A stretch of 64,000 bases of DNA from positions 496,001 through 560,000 of the forward strand of contig NZ_JBISHH010000026.1 in NCBI RefSeq assembly GCF_045066735.1, written 5' to 3'. Of the stretch, positions 17,652-26,457 are shown in pieces. The first letter of the stretch is position 1. Each line of letters starts with the position of its first letter. The notes beneath the pieces were generated by a model that did not search any database, was not told where the DNA came from, and was given only the letters and a program-made list of their open reading frames with translations. A program made the position numbers and the translations under genes. This stretch comes from Algibacter sp045066735. GTDB lineage: Bacteria; Bacteroidota; Bacteroidia; Flavobacteriales; Flavobacteriaceae.

Positions 17652-18704
17652 ATGACTATGATGGCAACTTACCAACCATACACTTTAAACTTCAAGCAAG
17701 CAAGCGGAACTTCGCGCGGTATTTTAAAAACTAAAGATACTTGGTTTATTATTTTAAATGAAGGTGAAAAAAATGGTATTGGAGAGTGCGGCATGTTTCG
17801 CGGACTTTCTATTGATGATAGACCCGATTTTGAAGATAAATTAAAATGGGTTTGTAAAAATATTGAATTAGGTTTAGATGCGTTGTTATTTCAGTTAGAA
17901 GAGTTTCCTAGCATTCAATTTGGGTTAGAAATGGCTTTTAAATCTATTGAAAGCATAGATGGTTTCGATTTGTTTCCTTCAAAATTTACTAAAACGGAAG
18001 ATAGTATTGCTATTAACGGATTAATTTGGATGGGGACGGAAAGTTTTATGAAACAACAAATTAAGGATAAAATAGAAGCTGGTTTTAGTTGTATTAAAAT
18101 GAAAATTGGTGCTATCGATTTTCAAACAGAAATTAATCTTTTAAAATCAATTCGAAAAGAATTCAATTCAAATGATATTGAATTACGAGTAGATGCTAAT
18201 GGCGCTTTTAAACCTTCGGAAGCTTTAGAAAAACTGAAAGTATTATCAGATTTCGATTTACATTCCATAGAGCAGCCTATAAAGCAAGGCCAGATAGCCG
18301 AAATGGCAAAACTCTGTGAAACTACACCATTGCCCATTGCTCTAGACGAGGAACTTATAGGTGTGTTTTCCGAAGAAAAAAAACAAGCATTATTAGAAAC
18401 TATTTGTCCTCAGTACATTATTTTAAAACCAACATTAATTGGTGGTTTTAAAGGGAGCGACTCTTGGATTAATCTAGCTCATAAACAAAATATAGGTTGG
18501 TGGATTACAAGTGCCTTAGAGAGTAATGTAGGCTTAAACGCTATTGCACAATATACCTATGGTTTAAATAGTAATCTACCACAAGGTTTAGGTACAGGCA
18601 GTTTGTTTTCTAATAATTTTGATTCACCACTTTTAGTTAAAAATGGTACATTGCAGTATAATGAGGTAAAACCTTGGAAATTTAATTTAGAAGTATGTAT
18701 ATAG
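17652..18704 (+). CDS. menC: o-Succinylbenzoate synthase (MenC)
   Basis: This enolase-superfamily dehydratase converts SHCHC to o-succinylbenzoate. It has the N-terminal capping domain (GTSRGILKTKDTWFI), the catalytic Lys in FSCIKMKIGAIDF, the metal ligands in ELRVDANGAF, HSIEQPIKQGQ and LDEELIG, and the late Lys in YIILKPTLIGG. The frame is open to a TTG at 17571, but those residues look non-coding. I choose the ATG at 17652 (the ATG at 17661 is also possible). The 3' end overlaps the protease gene by 10 nt. Confidence 0.93.
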   Translation: MTMMATYQPYTLNFKQASGTSRGILKTKDTWFIILNEGEKNGIGECGMFRGLSIDDRPDFEDKLKWVCKNIELGLDALLFQLEEFPSIQFGLEMAFKSIESIDGFDLFPSKFTKTEDSIAINGLIWMGTESFMKQQIKDKIEAGFSCIKMKIGAIDFQTEINLLKSIRKEFNSNDIELRVDANGAFKPSEALEKLKVLSDFDLHSIEQPIKQGQIAEMAKLCETTPLPIALDEELIGVFSEEKKQALLETICPQYIILKPTLIGGFKGSDSWINLAHKQNIGWWITSALESNVGLNAIAQYTYGLNSNLPQGLGTGSLFSNNFDSPLLVKNGTLQYNEVKPWKFNLEVCI

Positions 18705-19651
18705 CTCAAGCCTATAAAGGCTTACACGATTGGTGGAGATATTTATTAGGATTATTTATTGTTTTTATAGCTTGGCAAGTTATAGGTATGATTCCTTTGG
18801 GAATTGTTTTAGGGATTAAAGTTTTTGAAACAGGTAATATGCCAGTCACGATACCAGAAATGATTGAGGCATTAGGGAGTAATTTATTTCTGTTTTTAAT
18901 GTTAGTATCTTTTGCAGCAGGATTGGCGGGCGTTATTTTTTCGGCTAAAGTTCTGCATAAGCAATCGTTTGTGCAATTAACAACAACACGTAAAAAGATA
19001 GATTGGAGCCGTTTTTGGTTTATTTTTATTCTTTGGGGTGTTATTTCTTCTGGTTTTGTATTGATAGATTATTTCTTTTTTGCGCCAGAAGATTATGTGC
19101 TTAATTTTAAATTAAAACCATTTTTAATACTCGCAGCAATAGCTATTACTTTAATACCGTTACAAACCAGTTTTGAAGAGTATTTTTTTAGAGGTTACTT
19201 AATGCAAGGTATTGGTGTTATATTTAAAAATAAATGGTTACCATTGTTAATAACATCTGTCGGTTTTGGACTTATGCATATTGCAAATCCTGAAGTGGAG
19301 CAACTAGGGCCAGTAATTATGGTATATTACATAGGCACAGGTTTGTTTTTAGGTGTTTTAACTTTAATGGACGAAGGCTTAGAACTTGCCTTAGGGTTCC
19401 ATGCTGCCAATAATTTATTTACAGCCTTGTTAGTTACTGCCGACTGGACTGCCTTCCAAACCGATTCAATTTTAAAAGACATGTCCGATCCAGATACTAT
19501 GGCCTTGGGCGAAATATTTATACCAGTATTTGTAGTTTTTCCAATACTTTTATTTATTCTTTCTAAGAAATATAAGTGGACCAATTGGAAAGATAAACTT
19601 ATAGGCAATGTTACCGAACCAACAAAAGAAGACTATAAAATAATAGAATAA
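18695..19651 (+). CDS. CPBP-family intramembrane glutamic endopeptidase
   Basis: The protein has 318 aa and about eight membrane helices, with the Abi/CPBP (Rce1-like) active-site motifs. EEYFFRGY gives the catalytic Glu pair and Arg, FGLMHIANP gives the second conserved His, and GFHAANN the third. Such proteases cleave within or near the membrane; the substrate here is unknown. It overlaps menC by 10 nt and ends 2 nt before menE, so it is translationally embedded in the menaquinone operon. Confidence 0.92.
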   Translation: MYIAQAYKGLHDWWRYLLGLFIVFIAWQVIGMIPLGIVLGIKVFETGNMPVTIPEMIEALGSNLFLFLMLVSFAAGLAGVIFSAKVLHKQSFVQLTTTRKKIDWSRFWFIFILWGVISSGFVLIDYFFFAPEDYVLNFKLKPFLILAAIAITLIPLQTSFEEYFFRGYLMQGIGVIFKNKWLPLLITSVGFGLMHIANPEVEQLGPVIMVYYIGTGLFLGVLTLMDEGLELALGFHAANNLFTALLVTADWTAFQTDSILKDMSDPDTMALGEIFIPVFVVFPILLFILSKKYKWTNWKDKLIGNVTEPTKEDYKIIE

Positions 19652-19653
19652 TT

Positions 19654-20724
19654 ATGATACCAGATTACACTAAAGTACATGTAAGGTTTAAGTTAAATGA
19701 TCACCATTATTCTCACGAAGACTTAATGGAAGTTGCGTATAGCTTTGTAAAAGAAGGCGTTGCTTACGAACGCGAATTGGGTGAGTTTTTACTCGATTGG
19801 TTGGATAGGCATGATTATATAAAGGTGCGTACCTCGGGATCTACTGGAAAGCCTAAAGAGATTATTATCAAAAAGGAAGCTATGGTAAAATCGGCGATTG
19901 CAACTGGTGATTTCTTCGATCTTAGTCCTGGTAAAAAGGTGCTACACTGTTTACCATCCAATTTTATTGCTGGTAAAATGATGATTGTTCGTGCCATTGT
20001 TTTAGGTTTAGAGCTTGATATGGTAGAGCCAGCTGCTTTTCCAAGAATAGATTACGAGAAAGACTATGAGTTTTGTGCATTTACACCAATGCAACTTAAA
20101 AACTTCGCTAAATATTTTGATAAAATAAAAACGGTTATTGTTGGTGGTGGTCGCGTTTCTGAGAGTATAAAAGCATTAATTCAAGATAAAAAACCTAATG
20201 TTTATGAAACATATGGTATGACGGAAACCGTTTCTCATATTGCGATAAAGAAAATAAATAATTTTACAGATTCTGAATCTGATAAATATTTTAAAACGTT
20301 AACGGGAATTACAGTTGCTTCAGATGATAGGGGTTGCTTGGTTATTAATGCTCCAAATTTGTTAGACGAAGTTATAGTGACTAATGATATTGTTAAAATT
20401 CATTCTGATAATAGTTTTGAGTGGTTGGGTCGTTTCGATAACGTAATTAATTCTGGAGGTATTAAGTTGTATCCAGAGGTTATAGAAGAGAAGTTACAGT
20501 GCAAAATACCGCAACAATTCTTTATAACATCTGTTCCAGATGACACCTTAGGAGAAAAAGCTATTTTAATTATAGAAGGAAAGGATAATAAGCTAGACGA
20601 TTCAATTTTTGATGGTTTAGATAAATACGAAAAACCAAAAGCAATATACGCTGTAAGTAAATTTATAGATACAGCTTCAGGAAAAATTCATCGTAAAAAC
20701 ACGTTAGATCAAGTTGTTTTTTAA
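19654..20724 (+). CDS. menE: o-Succinylbenzoate-CoA ligase (MenE), short form
   Basis: An ANL-superfamily adenylating enzyme. It has the AMP-binding P-loop VRTSGSTGKPKEI near residues 58-70, ETYGMTETVSHIA near 187-199, and the hinge GRFDNVINSGGIKLYPE near 265. The C-terminal Lys is in SGKIHRKN. With 356 aa it is markedly shorter than E. coli MenE (about 450), as is usual in Flavobacteriaceae. It activates o-succinylbenzoate to the CoA ester used by MenB, and a terminator follows. Confidence 0.92.
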   Translation: MIPDYTKVHVRFKLNDHHYSHEDLMEVAYSFVKEGVAYERELGEFLLDWLDRHDYIKVRTSGSTGKPKEIIIKKEAMVKSAIATGDFFDLSPGKKVLHCLPSNFIAGKMMIVRAIVLGLELDMVEPAAFPRIDYEKDYEFCAFTPMQLKNFAKYFDKIKTVIVGGGRVSESIKALIQDKKPNVYETYGMTETVSHIAIKKINNFTDSESDKYFKTLTGITVASDDRGCLVINAPNLLDEVIVTNDIVKIHSDNSFEWLGRFDNVINSGGIKLYPEVIEEKLQCKIPQQFFITSVPDDTLGEKAILIIEGKDNKLDDSIFDGLDKYEKPKAIYAVSKFIDTASGKIHRKNTLDQVVF

Positions 20725-20745
20725 ACTCGAATAACGAATACTCTT

Positions 20746-20790
20746 AATAATACCTACTAGGTTTTTATAACTTGGTAGGTATTATTGTTT
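20746..20790 (+). terminator. Terminator of the menaquinone operon
   Basis: A 12-bp stem (20746-20757, AATAATACCTAC, with 20775-20786) is topped by a 17-nt apical segment that can itself pair (AGGTT with AACTT), and is followed by TGTTTT. It is 21 nt downstream of menE. Confidence 0.8.
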
Positions 20791-20902
20791 TAGACCTGCA
20801 TATTTAAAGTCAACGTTTTTAAAAAATGAAAAAAATAATGAGCTTTAAGTGTAACGTCTAGACCTTTTTTGATACTTATAAAAAAATAATAATTTATTTA
20901 AT

Positions 20903-22666
20903 ATGGAATTTATAAAACGTGTATTATCAACGCTAACTGGAATCATTCTGTTCTGTGTGCTTTTCTTTTTAGGAATAATTTTTCTAGGATTTATTTTGGG
21001 GTCTGGAGGTGACGATGTTGTTATCGTAAAAGATAATTCTGTTTTAGAATTAACCCTCGATTTTCCAATAAAAGACTATGCAGGTAAAACAGAGTTTGCC
21101 GAATATCCTTTTTTAAATGAAGACGCTAAAAATGGGCTTTTCAATATTATCGATGCCATAAACTATGCGGAAACAGATAATAAAATAAAAGGAATTTCTA
21201 TAGATAATAATTTTATAAGTGCCGGGATTTCCCAAACGAAAGCCTTGAGAGATGCGCTTTTGAAATTTAAGGAATCGGGAAAATTTATTGTGGCTTACGC
21301 CGATATTTATACTCAAAAAGACTATTATTTATCGTCTGTTGCAGATACTATTTACATGAATCCTGCTGGAATGATGGAGTTTAAAGGTCTATCTACCGAA
21401 CAATTGTATTTTAAGGATTTTCAAGAAAAATCTGGAGTAAAAATGGAAGTAGTTCGTTTTGGTAAATACAAAAGTGCTGTAGAGCCGTTTTTAGAAAATG
21501 AAATGAGCGATAATAATCGTGAGCAAATTACAGCATATTTAAGTTCCCTTTGGAGTGAGATTAAGCACGATATTTCTAAAAGTAGGAGTATAGATGAAAC
21601 GCGACTTAATATTATTGCCGATAGTCTTTTGGCAAGGAATGCAACATTAGCAAAATCGTCTAAAATGATTGATAGAATAGCTTATCATGATGAATATATT
21701 AATGGTTTAAAGTTTGCCTTGGGCGTTGAAAAAGATAAAAAACTAAAAACAATTTCTATTGCAGATTATGCCATCCACACAGCCGGTGAATTGAAATTAA
21801 AGAGTAATAAAAATCGAATTGCCCTTATATATGCCGAAGGTGAAATTATTTACGGTGAAGGAGATGAAAATAGCGTAGGCCAAGGTACCATGAGTGCTTC
21901 GCTTAAAAAAGCAAGAGAAGATGATAAGATTAAAGCTGTGGTTTTGCGTATTAATTCGCCAGGAGGCAGTGCTTTGGCTAGTGAATTAATTTGGCGCGAA
22001 ATAGAGTTAACTAAAAAGGTTAAGCCTGTAGTAGTGTCTATGGGGAATGTAGCTGCATCTGGAGGTTATTATATAGCTTGCAACGCTGATAAAATTATTG
22101 CAGAGCCAACAACAATTACTGGAAGTATTGGTGTTTTTGGTACGCTACCAAACGCTAAGGTTTTAGCAGAAAGAATGGGGATTAATGCCGAGCAGGTGGT
22201 TACTAATAAAAACGCTGTAACGTATAGCTTTTTTGAAGATATGACTGAAGATCAACACGCATTCATTAAAGAAGGCGTTATTGATATTTATGAATTATTT
22301 ACCAAACGAGTTGCTGACGGAAGAGGTATGAATCAAGATGACGTTAAAGCCATTGCACAAGGTCGTGTTTGGACGGGAACAGCTGCTGTTAAAAATGGAT
22401 TGGTAGATGAATTAGGAGGATTAGATTTAGCTCTTAAATACGCGGCAGAATCAGCTGGAATAGAAGAATATAAAATTAACGAATTTCCAATATTTAAAAA
22501 GGATTTAGATAAAATGCTGCAAGAGTTTGGTTTAGTAAAAGCTAAGGAAACTATTTTAAGAGAAGAACTTGGTGAAGCACAATATTCTATTTATAAAGAA
22601 GTAAAATCTCGAACGCAACGCAAGGGAATACAGTTACTTTTTCCTTATAGTTTAGAGGTGAAATAA
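20903..22666 (+). CDS. sppA: Signal peptide peptidase SppA, 67-kDa type
   Basis: The protein has 587 aa with one N-terminal membrane anchor (LSTLTGIILFCVLFFLGIIFLGF) and tandem S49 peptidase domains. The catalytic Lys190 lies in FGKYKSAVEPF of the first domain and the nucleophile Ser386 in NVAASGGYYIA of the second, matching the split Ser-Lys dyad of E. coli SppA. It degrades remnant signal peptides in the membrane. It stands alone between two terminators. Confidence 0.95.
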   Translation: MEFIKRVLSTLTGIILFCVLFFLGIIFLGFILGSGGDDVVIVKDNSVLELTLDFPIKDYAGKTEFAEYPFLNEDAKNGLFNIIDAINYAETDNKIKGISIDNNFISAGISQTKALRDALLKFKESGKFIVAYADIYTQKDYYLSSVADTIYMNPAGMMEFKGLSTEQLYFKDFQEKSGVKMEVVRFGKYKSAVEPFLENEMSDNNREQITAYLSSLWSEIKHDISKSRSIDETRLNIIADSLLARNATLAKSSKMIDRIAYHDEYINGLKFALGVEKDKKLKTISIADYAIHTAGELKLKSNKNRIALIYAEGEIIYGEGDENSVGQGTMSASLKKAREDDKIKAVVLRINSPGGSALASELIWREIELTKKVKPVVVSMGNVAASGGYYIACNADKIIAEPTTITGSIGVFGTLPNAKVLAERMGINAEQVVTNKNAVTYSFFEDMTEDQHAFIKEGVIDIYELFTKRVADGRGMNQDDVKAIAQGRVWTGTAAVKNGLVDELGGLDLALKYAAESAGIEEYKINEFPIFKKDLDKMLQEFGLVKAKETILREELGEAQYSIYKEVKSRTQRKGIQLLFPYSLEVK

Positions 22667-22688
22667 TAATATAAAATATATTTAAAAC

Positions 22689-22728
22689 AAAACAGGTGCT
22701 TAACATTTAAGCATCTGTTTTGTTTTTA
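22689..22728 (+). terminator. Terminator of sppA
   Basis: A 12-bp stem (22692-22703 with 22707-22718, one G-T pair) has a CAT loop and is flanked by A-run and T-run sequence. It ends in TTTGTTTTT. Confidence 0.85.
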
Positions 22729-22940
22729 TAAAGGTTTTAAGCAAATGCTTATTTGATGTATTGTTATGGTGTGTAGCAGATTTTTATGTAAAACGCTCAT
22801 GCCGTATTTTCAGCACTTTAATTTTAAAAAATGTAACGTTTTTATAACTACACTCATTGATAAGGGGCTTTCACTCATTATTGGTTTCGTTTATTTTGTA
22901 ATAAGTCTAATTTTATAGAGAACCTTAAAAATTAGTTATT

Positions 22941-25900
22941 ATGAAATGTTACTACCTTCAATTAATATGCGTGTTGTTTAGCGCAAGTTTATTTTCGCAA
23001 AATATTCCAGAAGTCAAATTAAAAGATAATTCAACGCTAAAGCTTAAAAGTTTAAATGTTGAAGTTAATATCACTGGCAATATAGCATTGACAACTTATA
23101 AAATGAAATTTTATAATAGCTCAAACACTATTCTGGAGGGAGAATTGGCATTTCCATTAGGTCAAGGACAATCGGTAACAGATTTTGCTATGGATGTTAA
23201 TGGCGTTATGCGGCATGCGGCTATTGTGGAAAAAGAATTGGGACGTGTTGCTTATGAAACAACAATAAGAAAAACCATAGATCCAGGTTTGTTAGAAATG
23301 ACAAAGGGCAATAACTATAAAGCTCGAATTTATCCAATACCTGCTAATGGTTATAAAAGCATCGAAATTACCTACGAGCAAACACTGGTTGCAAATAATA
23401 AAAAGCATCGCTATCAAATACCTTTAAATTTTGAAAATAAATTATCTGAATTTTCAATTGATATTAATGTTTTTGGAAATAAAAATATTCAAATTACCGA
23501 TTCTTCTATTTATAATGATTTGAAGTTTAGAAATGCATTAGGAGTTAAAAAAGCGCATTTTAAAGCTGAAAATTTTATTCCTAGAAACACCATTACTTTA
23601 GAAATGAGGTTGGAAGATAAAGCCAACTTAACCACTTACAATGATTATTTTAATTTTTATAAAGCTTTTAAGCCAAAATCACGATTAAAATCGAAACCAA
23701 AGGCTATTACTGTTTTTTGGGATGCATCATATTCTATGGAACGCAGAAAACTAGATAAAGAATTTGAGTTGTTAGATGCCTATTTACAATATCTAGAAAA
23801 TGTTAAATTGAATGTGGTTGTGTTTAATACCAAAATTAGAAGTAATAACACATATAATATAAAAAGCGGAGATTGGAACGCGGTTAAAAAAGCTCTCGAA
23901 AATGTAGTTTACGATGGTGGCACATCTTACGTAGATTTAGAAAATCATATTTCTGAAACCAATTTATTCTTTACAGATGGTATGTTTAATTTGGGAGATT
24001 TTAATATAGGCAAAAAGCCGGCCATTTATACAATTAATTCATTGACTTCAGCAAATCATAATAGGTTATCACAATTAGCTAATAATACTCATGCTAATTA
24101 TATTAATCTATCTATAAGCTCTATTGAAAAAGCAATCAATGCTGTTACAACAGAAAATTATGAGTTTTTAGGGATTGCACAAAATAATGATATATATGAA
24201 GTTTATCCATTAAAAAACACAACTGTAAATGAAGATTTTTCTTTATCAGGAAAGTTTAAAACTAAAATAAATATTGAGTTGCTATTCGGGTACAGTAACA
24301 CTGTAACGGAACGTGTAAAAGTTAATATTGAAAAATCAGAAAATAGCCCAGCGGTACAGCGTTTGTGGGCGAAGCAAAAACTAATTTATTTAAATGAAAA
24401 TTCTAAAGAAAATAAAGAAGAAATTATTCAACTAGCGAAGAAAAATCACTTAATAACGGAATATACTTCTATGATAATTTTGGATAGAGTAGAAGATTAT
24501 GCACGATACAAAATAGAACCACCTGCAGAATTAAAAGAACGGTACAAAGCACTTGTAAAACTTGAGAAAGCTAATCAAGATGAAAGAAGGGAACTTATAA
24601 ATCACAGAAAGAATGATTTGTTATTGGATTATAAAGATTTGATGCATTGGTACACTAAAGTTTTTTCAAAAGTAAAGAAACCTATTATTGAAAAAACAGA
24701 GTCAAACTTAGTCTCAACACCACATAGCAAAGCTCCTTTGGTTAATATAAATTCAAGTAATAGTCGTGTTGCTATAGACTATACAAAAAATGTAGTGAGT
24801 GGCTATGTTAAAGATGATCAAGGCGAGCCTCTTGTAGGTGTAAGTGTCTATACAGAAAATAATACTCACGGCGTTGTTACTGATTTCGATGGTAAGTATG
24901 TGTTAAATGCAGAAGAAGGAGAGGTTTTGGTGTTTTCATTAATTGGTTTTATATCAGAAGAAATCACGTTAAGTTCTAATACAGTTGTTAATGTATTTTT
25001 AAAAGAGGACACCTCGTCTTTAGATGAGGTTGTAGTTGTTGGTTATGGAGTACAACGGAGGTCTATTGTTACCTCTTCGGTTACTACAGTGTCTGCCGAG
25101 CATATGGAAAATGAAAATGCAGTGGTTGAGGCTTTGCAGGGGCGAGTAGCGGGTGTGCAAATAGCATCAAATAATGAATCACTTAATAGCGACAAGTCAT
25201 CAATTCGTGTTGCTCGATTTAATTTAAATGATGGTAATAGTAAACCATTATATATTGTAGATGGCCTAGTTTATACGGAAGCTAATTTTAAGGATATTGC
25301 AACAACTGATATCAATAATATAAGAGTATTAAAAAATGGGGAAGGAAGCTCAATTTATGGAAATAGAGCTATAAACGGTGTTATTCTTATATCAACTAAA
25401 AAAGGAATACTAGAAAATAGAGATAAAATTGAAAGGCTAAATAAAAAAATAGACGAAGAGATTCGTTTTAAACCTTGGTCGCCAAAAGCTGAGTATTTAG
25501 AAGTTCTGTCTAAATCTGAGACAGTAGAAATAGCTTATAAAAAGTATTTAGATTTGCGCAAAACATACAAAAATACACCAACATTTTTTATGGATGTTGC
25601 CGAGTATTTTGATGCTATTAATGAAAAGGAAACCGCTGTACAAATTGTTACTAATTTAGTTGAAATTGATTTAGATAACCATGAACTTAGTAGGGCTTTA
25701 GCTTATAAGTTAGAATATTTTAAAGCCTACAATTTAGCAGTTTATGTTTATGAAGAGATCTTAAAATTAAGACCAGAAGAACCGCATTCTTATCGGGATT
25801 TGGCCTTGGCATATGAAGCAGTTGGATCTTATCAAAAAGCTTTTAATATGCTATTAGAAATTATTGATGGGGATTTGTTAGAAAAAGATGAAGATGAGCG

Positions 25901-26375
25901 TTTTTATGGCGTTGAGCATATTGCTTATGTAGAAGCATGTCATTTAGTAATGCTACATAAGGAGAAATTAAGCCTTACAGAGCGTCAAAGTAAGTTACTT
26001 AATGAGTTTGCTGTAGACTTGAGAGTTGTAATTGATTGGAATCATAGTGATACAGATTTAGATCTTTGGGTAGAAAACCCGAATGCTGAAAAGCTACTAT
26101 ATAGTAATAAGAATTCTAGAGATGGTGGGCGACTTTCTGAAGATATAACAGAAGGTTATGGACCGGAAGAATTTTTGATTAAAAAGGCGTCCAAAGGTGA
26201 TTATGAAATTCTTGTTGATTATTATGGCGATCGGATTCAAAAAATATCGGGGCCAACAACATTAAAGGTTACAATTTTTACTAATTATGGAAGAAAAAAT
26301 GAAAAAAAAGAGATTAGAATTTTACGACTAAATAAAGAGGAAGATGAAATAGAAGTGGGCACTATTAGCATATAG
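22941..26375 (+). CDS. VIT/vWA protein fused to CarboxypepD_reg-like, TonB-plug-like, TPR and DUF2135 domains
   Basis: An 1144-aa exported protein (signal peptide ending SLFSQ, residue 20) with an unusual mosaic. A VIT domain (about 20-150) precedes a vWA domain with complete MIDAS: DASYS near 260, GGTSY near 324, FFTDG near 345. A carboxypeptidase-regulatory-like beta domain (about 618-690) leads into DEVVVVGYGVQRRS and a SusC-type plug (about 694-820, ending NGVILISTKKG). There is no TonB-receptor barrel. Instead TPR-like helices (about 885-1010) and a DUF2135/YfaP-like domain (about 1026-1140, IDWNHSDTDLDLWVENP) follow. It probably acts in the periplasm or at the outer membrane, binding partners through vWA. 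It is monocistronic. Confidence 0.88.
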   Translation: MKCYYLQLICVLFSASLFSQNIPEVKLKDNSTLKLKSLNVEVNITGNIALTTYKMKFYNSSNTILEGELAFPLGQGQSVTDFAMDVNGVMRHAAIVEKELGRVAYETTIRKTIDPGLLEMTKGNNYKARIYPIPANGYKSIEITYEQTLVANNKKHRYQIPLNFENKLSEFSIDINVFGNKNIQITDSSIYNDLKFRNALGVKKAHFKAENFIPRNTITLEMRLEDKANLTTYNDYFNFYKAFKPKSRLKSKPKAITVFWDASYSMERRKLDKEFELLDAYLQYLENVKLNVVVFNTKIRSNNTYNIKSGDWNAVKKALENVVYDGGTSYVDLENHISETNLFFTDGMFNLGDFNIGKKPAIYTINSLTSANHNRLSQLANNTHANYINLSISSIEKAINAVTTENYEFLGIAQNNDIYEVYPLKNTTVNEDFSLSGKFKTKINIELLFGYSNTVTERVKVNIEKSENSPAVQRLWAKQKLIYLNENSKENKEEIIQLAKKNHLITEYTSMIILDRVEDYARYKIEPPAELKERYKALVKLEKANQDERRELINHRKNDLLLDYKDLMHWYTKVFSKVKKPIIEKTESNLVSTPHSKAPLVNINSSNSRVAIDYTKNVVSGYVKDDQGEPLVGVSVYTENNTHGVVTDFDGKYVLNAEEGEVLVFSLIGFISEEITLSSNTVVNVFLKEDTSSLDEVVVVGYGVQRRSIVTSSVTTVSAEHMENENAVVEALQGRVAGVQIASNNESLNSDKSSIRVARFNLNDGNSKPLYIVDGLVYTEANFKDIATTDINNIRVLKNGEGSSIYGNRAINGVILISTKKGILENRDKIERLNKKIDEEIRFKPWSPKAEYLEVLSKSETVEIAYKKYLDLRKTYKNTPTFFMDVAEYFDAINEKETAVQIVTNLVEIDLDNHELSRALAYKLEYFKAYNLAVYVYEEILKLRPEEPHSYRDLALAYEAVGSYQKAFNMLLEIIDGDLLEKDEDERFYGVEHIAYVEACHLVMLHKEKLSLTERQSKLLNEFAVDLRVVIDWNHSDTDLDLWVENPNAEKLLYSNKNSRDGGRLSEDITEGYGPEEFLIKKASKGDYEILVDYYGDRIQKISGPTTLKVTIFTNYGRKNEKKEIRILRLNKEEDEIEVGTISI

Positions 26376-26398
26376 GGACCCACATATTTTAATATAAC

Positions 26399-26435
26399 AA
26401 CGACGCTCATTTTATCTTGTAAAATGAGCGTCGTT
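26399..26435. terminator. Bidirectional terminator between convergent genes
   Basis: A perfect 16-bp stem (26399-26414 with 26420-26435, core ACGACGCTCATTTTA) has a TCTTG loop. It sits between the stop codons of the VIT fusion and the carboxylase genes. AT-rich sequence, not a pure T-run, follows on both sides. Confidence 0.82.
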
Positions 26436-26457
26436 AATTTTATAAATTTTGACAACT

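Noticed and set aside
22941..26375. Complete TonB-dependent receptor
   Set aside because: Only the plug-type segment is present; about 320 residues follow and they fit TPR and DUF2135, not a beta-barrel.
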